This document shows positions 59,293 to 64,000 of a DNA stretch of 64,000 nucleotides, in pieces (positions within the stretch are counted from its first letter, which is position 1; every line of letters begins with the position of its first letter). Below the pieces are notes generated by a model. It was not told where the DNA came from. It made no database searches and saw only the letters and a list, made by a program, of their open reading frames with translations. Both the position numbers and the translations under genes were made by a program. The stretch is from positions 136,843 to 200,842 of the forward strand of contig NMRB01000234.1 of the NCBI GenBank assembly GCA_002633025.1, written 5' to 3'. The stretch comes from Notospermus geniculatus (lineage: Eukaryota > Nemertea > Pilidiophora > Heteronemertea > Lineidae).

Positions 59293-59579
59293 ACAGGCAC
59301 CTCTGAGAGTCGTCAGTAGGGTTAGGGTTAAACTCGGGGTCAGGGGTTAAATGTAGGGAGATCTAGTACATAATATATAATATACACAAGGTATGAAAGC
59401 GTTTGCAACTCGATTTCGGCCGAAACATCGCCACTTCAAAGTCTCGAAACTCACTGAAAAACAAAGTTAATTTCGTCAAATTTGCTCACCGAGTATTCTA
59501 TGCAGTCTAAATGTTTGTATCCACATCAAATTTTTTCAACAACGGCATTTTCAATCCACCTCTGCGCCAATATTATCGA

Positions 59580-59696
59580 CCTATTTTACGCTTCGAACTG
59601 AACTGCTACCCGACGTCCATCCGGCTGTGTTCTCGGGAATCCCCATCACAGCCGGATGGACGTCGGGTAGCAGTTCAGTTCGAAGCGTAAAATAGG
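59580..59696. mobile_element. near-perfect hairpin, 50-bp arms
   Basis: CCTATTTTACGCTTCGAACT and onwards for about 50 bp is followed, after about 15 bp, by its reverse complement. Confidence 0.9.
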
Positions 59697-59701
59697 CATC
59701 T

Positions 59702-59831
59702 GGGGTAGCGAGCATAAAGGGGTCGTAACCCTACGTCAGGCGTAAGCCAGGCGTAGTGCTCGTTGTGGCCCTTGCACTACGCCTGGTTTACGCCTGGCGT
59801 AGGGTTACGACCTCTTTATACTCGCTACCCC
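59702..59831. mobile_element. second hairpin, about 55-bp arms
   Basis: GGGGTAGCGAGCATAAAGG and onwards pairs with the right arm ending CTCGCTACCCC. The inner arms contain repeated CAGGCGTA words. It lies 5 bp from the preceding hairpin. Confidence 0.88.
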
Positions 59832-59854
59832 CGGTTCTCACCAGTCTATCTGTC

Positions 59855-60060
59855 CGAGAAGGGTTCACTAGTCCGAAGGTTCAGTAGTCCGAAGGTTCAT
59901 TAGTCAGAAGGTCCACTAGTCCGAAGGTTCAGTAGTCCGAAACTTAGGGTTCACTAGTCCGAAGGTTCACTAGTCCGAAGGTCCACTAGTTCGAAGGTTC
60001 AGTAGTCCGAAGGTGCACTAAATCGAAGATCCACTTGTCCGAAGGTTGATAAGTCCATTT
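59855..60060 (+). repeat. 16-17 bp minisatellite GTTCACTAGTCCGAAG
   Basis: About a dozen units of GTTCAxTAGTCCGAAG with small changes. Confidence 0.88.
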
Positions 60061-61000
60061 GATGGGTTCGGCAGCGGATGTGTTGTGAGCTAAAAGTGGA
60101 TTAGGGTGGGATGGGGCGACTGGATGGGTCAGAATTAAGTGGGAAAGTACAGGTGGATCATTATTAATATCAGCGCCTACTCCCTTGAGTAACTGTGGAC
60201 ATCCACTTTGCGTATAGTGTCGGAGATGTTTTCTAAAACATCCTGTATATATCTTTCTGATATCCCTATCGGTTAAAGCAGATNTACTTTAATATCTAAC
60301 TGTATTTTGATTCTTAATTTAGTTTACTTCATGTACTTAGGCTTAATTTTATGGATTCTGGGCCGATTTGGCCAGGTTTTAGTAATGAGAATTCGGTTAT
60401 TGGTGTCGCCTGACGTGACCTGGTTCAGGCCTAGTCGTCCTCATTCGGTTACTGTAGCCTGGTCGCTCGTCTTTTCTCGCGACCACGTGTATGTCCAGCG
60501 ACCGGAATCTGTCCCATCCTCACGTCAGGTGACACTTCTTAGAACCTTTATAAGTAGCCGGATTCTCATTGATAAGACAGACCACGCTACTCCTTCAATT
60601 CGGACGGACAAACTTTTTCATTTCTCATGGAGCCTTTGAAGATTTCAACTGGTCGGTCTACCAGTTCTGTGACATCGTGAGTTATTTAACCCTTTTCTTT
60701 CTTTACCGTGAGGGAGCGTAAGCTACCTCCCGGTCATTATATCCTCAATTTCTTAATCTTTTGTTAATCTTTCGTTAGTTTCCGTGCCTTAACCGGGTTT
60801 TAGGCCAACGTACCCGGTCGTCCGTTATTTCGTCACAGTGTTAACCCTGTTCGTCCGAGTGGTCTCACTTCTGTATTGCACTGTGTTTCATTGCGGGTAT
60901 TTTCACAATAAAGGAGGCATTTTTGTATTTAACCTTTATATCGGAGTTCGGCTGATTTCATTGGAGTTCAACCAGTAGATTCCGGAGCCTTGACCGCTAC
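60061..61000 (+). mobile_element. possible solo LTR or TE promoter region
   Basis: A TATA-like TTTATAAG at about 60548, a pyrimidine-rich downstream part and AATAAA at about 60907 in the same orientation are spaced as in an LTR. The exact TG..CA ends and a target duplication are not established, so the assignment is weak. Confidence 0.3.
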
Positions 61001-61242
61001 ACTACTGACGACTCTCAGAGGTGCCTGTGACCTGAAGTTGTCAACCGCATGGCATTATTCCCTAAAATATACAGAAAATAACCTCGGAGCCACACAGACG
61101 TCCAAATCTATTTTCAAGCATTTTCCAAACAATGGTGCGACCAGTGAACCATATCTATATAGGTATACTGACTGATGTTACACCTGTCATAAGAAACCAT
61201 ATTCAATGCATCTGCATGGTAGTGCAGGTCGACCGCTGCAGT

Positions 61243-61524
61243 TATGCGGGTGATCCACCGACTTTGACGAGTTTACGATCGGTTTGCGATTAGTTCACGA
61301 TGGCAGTCGTCAACAAGTCTCAAACTCGTCGTAAACTAGTCGCAAACTGATCGTAAAGAAATGACGTGACGTTGAAGCTGATCCACCGAACCAAATCAAA
61401 CATGTTTGATCTCGTCGCAAACTAGTCGTCAACAGAATTCAATCGTGAACTAGTCGCAAACGCGTCGTGAACTAATCGCAAACAGATCGTAAACATTACG
61501 TCGCATTCGGTGGATCACCCGCAT
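61243..61524. mobile_element. MITE ATGCGGGTGATCCACCG, AGTCGCAAAC-rich
   Basis: The ends ATGCGGGTGATCCACCGA and its complement enclose repeated words CTAGTCGCAAAC, GATCGTAAAC and their complements. The ends match the foldback at 4297-4447. Confidence 0.85.
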
Positions 61525-62071
61525 TAGCTAGACTGGTTGCTTGTTCCATCACTACATGCCCTACGCGGATTTGGCATAGCACATACATGTAAGAACGGCA
61601 TGAAACCAGGCCGGCTAACCGAGTCCGAAAGTCGTACAGAGATTCTGCGGATTTGCAGAAGGGGATAAAAAATTTCTCCATTTTTCCTAAACCTCGGTCA
61701 TCAAATTCAATGAAAGGAGCTCGGTGCTACCCAGTCATGCATCTGTGCAAGAGGCCTGCTCCTGACCAGTATATTACACATGGGCCTCGTTATCAACTTT
61801 GTGTGCTACGTCACAGGAACATGTGATAGGAGGCCGAACACACTGAGCCTCGTTATCAACTCTGTGTACTACGTCATAGAAACATGTGAAAGGACGGTCC
61901 TATGGCAATTTCAATGTCTTTCTGCAACGCATCACTCGGGAGCGATCAAAGCATACCGGTTTTCATATTTCTGACCAAGTGCTAAGTGTAGGCCTATTAT
62001 TAGCACATGTCCGTGGATGTATGTGTTCAGACCACATTTTGTTTCAGCATGTTTCGGCGTGTCGTCCTCGG
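61525..62071. other. stretch downstream of the P450 gene
   Basis: A tandem duplication lies at about 61781-61897 (unit GCCTCGTTATCAACT..TACGTCA). Otherwise no feature; the first part is likely the 3' flank of the P450. Confidence 0.45.
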
Positions 62072-63389
62072 TCAACCCGTTGTTGTTCTCGCCATGAAGT
62101 TCAAACTCGGGGGTGTTTTCGGACACATGAGCAATTTCACTTTGGCTTCTATGATTCCCTCGGACACTGGCTCGACCTCGAACGATTGGATGAGCTTCGT
62201 CATTAGTAAATACATCTGGAGTTCCGCTATTCTTCTCCCTAAAGAACGAGAAAAAAATCATAAGAATCAAGACAACTTCGCTAGGCCATCTACTCTTGCA
62301 ACTTCGACTTCGCTAGGCCATCTACTGTTGAAACTTCGACTCAGTTCTGATGATAGAGTGGGGTGATTGCATTGTACATTGTATGCCCCCGCTTCTGAGA
62401 GCATGAGGATGCAAGTGCACGCTAAGCGTGGCTCTTGTTTCACCGACCCAATCTCGTAGGCCTACCCATAGATTCGTTACGCTCGGGCCGAGGTTTTATG
62501 CACGCTCCACTAATCTCTGGAGACGGCTGGCCATTTCACGCCTTACATGTACGTGTGATTTGTGGTATAAAATGAGTATAAAATGTTATACACAAAAATG
62601 TCCTTAGGAAGGTTTTTATGAGGGATTTGTTGTATCTATTGAGGAAAACCCACAGCACTACTTGGCGCACCATATAAACTTGGAGTGAAACGATCAAAAA
62701 TTAGTATACAATGTATATTCATGCGCCGTGTGCAATACACGTGCCTTGGAAACCCCGAAGTAGTCCGTAGCCGTCTCCAGAGATTAGTGGAGCGACAAAC
62801 TTACCCACGCACGATCGTCTACCATGACCAAAGGGAAGACTCGAAAATGGGTGTATTTCATCTCTGTTTTCCTTCAACCATCGCTCCGGTTTGAATTTCT
62901 CAGGCTCCTCAAACAGGTTAGGGTCCCGCCCCATGGCGCAGCACACGACATTAATCATTGTCTGCAAGAGAGAGCAAGGAATCTCGGTTTTCAAATCCGG
63001 CGGCCATTTTGGTCCACTCCCAGCCGTTGCCTACGTCATCCTCTCGCGAGAATGACGCGTCGGCGACCGCCTTTGAAGACTTCCTTGAAAACGTTCGCTT
63101 AAACAAGGTATGAAAAACGATGGTCTTCCTCTTTATCACTTACTTTGGCAGGTATCTTGTAACCAGCTATCTCAAGCTCCTCCTCCGTCACCTTCCCATA
63201 CACAGGGACCGTTGGGTACATGCGCAGTGACTCCTTGAACACAGATTTCAGATAGGGCAGGGATTGAAGGTGTTCTTCCTTGATGCACTGCCCCGCAGGC
63301 ACCACGGAATCCACCTCTTCTCGTAATTGTTGCTGTTTCTCGGGATGCTTGGCAAGTAGCATCAGCGCAAACTGCATCGTATTCGGTGA
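62072..63389 (-). CDS. cytochrome P450, mitochondrial-clan type, last three exons
   Basis: The C-terminal 189 aa of a P450 monooxygenase. Exons in reading order: 63389-63144, 62961-62805, 62238-62072, with GT..AG borders and matching phases. Exon 1 here starts in helix I (SPNTMQFALMLLAKHPEKQ) and has the K-helix ExxR (KESLRMYPTVPVYGK). Exon 2 has PERW and HPFSSLP followed by the heme loop FGHGRRSCVG with the cysteine ligand. Exon 3 gives GRRIAELQMYLLMTKLIQSF and ends NFMARTTTG. The HPFxSLPFGxGxRSCxGRRIAELE pattern is typical of the animal mitochondrial clan (CYP10/11/24/27/44 and relatives). The N-terminal exons should lie at higher coordinates beyond the window; none is recognised in 63.4-64.0 kb. 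Substrate unknown. Confidence 0.85.
62503..62795. repeat. inverted repeat in the P450 intron
   Basis: GCTCCACTAATCTCTGGAG at about 62505 is the reverse complement of about 62770-62793, which lies next to the exon 2 donor. A short duplication with TTCGCTAGGCCATCTACT lies at about 62276-62330. Confidence 0.6.
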
Positions 63390-64000
63390 CTGTAAAAAGT
63401 GAGCAAATCGCTTAGTAAATTCTGTAAAGCTGGTTGACTAAAGCTAAAGACACATAGATGCGGTTCGTGCTCCGGTGCGGCAACGGCAGTAGGGGTGCAT
63501 GTTTTTAAAGTCGACTGACCCGGCGGAATGATGGGTCGAGCAGCATTGGGTCAGCAGGCGCGTGTCCAGAGGGGGGGTCCAGGGGGTCCGGACCCCCCGC
63601 TGCTCGCGCTGGCCATAGATTTTTTTACCCATATTCAAGCGAGCATGAAACACAGGGAGAGGGGCAAGTAGGTGAGGGGTCTAGCGTGTTCTCGAAACTT
63701 CGGACCCCTACCCGCTATAGTTCTGGTATATGAGTAAGCCCATGAGGTAGTCTACATCCGTTGTCGGGTGCGGCGGATGCGACCAGGTTCACTCAGTCAA
63801 GACATGTTCAAGGCTGAAATGCTGGGAAATGGCGTCTTCGGTGCGCAGATTTTACAAAATTTCCTACCTGCGAGGGGGACACCCCCTCGCGCTCCCCCTC
63901 TGGCTCCATTCTCGACGACCCTCGATCACCTGGACCCCCCTCTGCTCGAAATCCTGGACACGCCCCTGGTCAGTCAACTTTAAAAGCTCCCCTACCGTTG
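63390..64000. mobile_element. MITE-like sequence upstream of the last seen P450 exon
   Basis: GGCGCGTGTCCAG at about 63558 and CTGGACACGCCCCTGG at about 63954-63969 form the ends of an inverted-repeat element. The inner arms contain GGTCCxGGGGG and CCTGGACCCCCC. No exon is recognised in this stretch. Confidence 0.5.

Larger units (their letters stand above)
59293..61030. mobile_element. TIR pair enclosing hairpins, minisatellite and LTR-like sequence
   Basis: CACAGGCACCTCTGAGAGTC at the left is the exact complement of the right end at about 61011-61030, and the match extends inward to GTCAGTAG. The interior is a composite of unrelated pieces. Confidence 0.6.

Noticed and set aside
60061-61000. 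Complete LTR retrotransposon
   Set aside because: Promoter-like and polyadenylation-like signals are present, but there is no second LTR, no gag or pol frame and no clear target duplication.
63390-64000. Upstream P450 exons
   Set aside because: No frame with helix-I or earlier P450 motifs and correct phase was found; the stretch looks like a MITE.

Overview
Organism and general character. This is eukaryotic nuclear DNA: genes are split into short exons with GT..AG introns, TATA and polypyrimidine signals are present, and most of the window is repeats. The gene families (SLC15/POT transporter, chymotrypsin-fold protease, CUB/LDLa receptor with PPxY tail, mitochondrial-clan cytochrome P450) and the abundance of small foldback elements, TACATGTA words and AGGCCTA words suggest a marine invertebrate deuterostome (echinoderm, hemichordate or lancelet). 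The exact clade is inference. One real assembly gap (49389-49567) and about ten single or double Ns are present, several in poly-C runs.

Layout. 0.26-4.01 kb (minus): a ten-exon POT/SLC15-type transporter whose exon phases join into about 502 codons. 4.09-4.58 kb: three adjacent foldback elements. 5-19 kb: no recognisable gene; nested inverted-repeat elements, including a composite palindromic block at 13.5-17.1 kb. 19.5-22.8 kb (minus): a complete trypsin-fold protease of 299 aa with a TATA promoter, a noncoding first exon and two near-identical signal-peptide exons. 23.8-24.9 kb (minus): a partial duplicate of the last three transporter exons. 26.8-36.06 kb (plus): a CUB - LDLa - LDLa - transmembrane receptor with a cytoplasmic tail of about 620 aa carrying four PPxY motifs; only its signal-peptide exon is not found. 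36.5-62 kb: no recognisable host gene; a dense museum of MITEs, minisatellites, large palindromes and a ~1.07 kb dispersed repeat. 62.07-63.39 kb (minus): the last three exons of a mitochondrial-clan cytochrome P450 whose 5' part lies beyond the window.

How it fits together. The four genes are not an operon and I see no shared pathway. The unusual content is in the repeats. A ~1.07 kb repeat occurs three times on the same strand (32.8, 38.2 and 42.5 kb). Each copy carries five same-orientation motifs that look like the CTCF core site, spaced at about 145 bp or twice that. A second, sequence-distinct repeat at 57.4 kb has the same kind of motif at similar spacing. Several other elements are saturated with one short word in both orientations (CATGGTTT, GTTGAA, GTTAAC, AGTCGCAAAC). 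Nested insertions and paralogous empty sites allow target-site duplications of some MITE families to be read directly.
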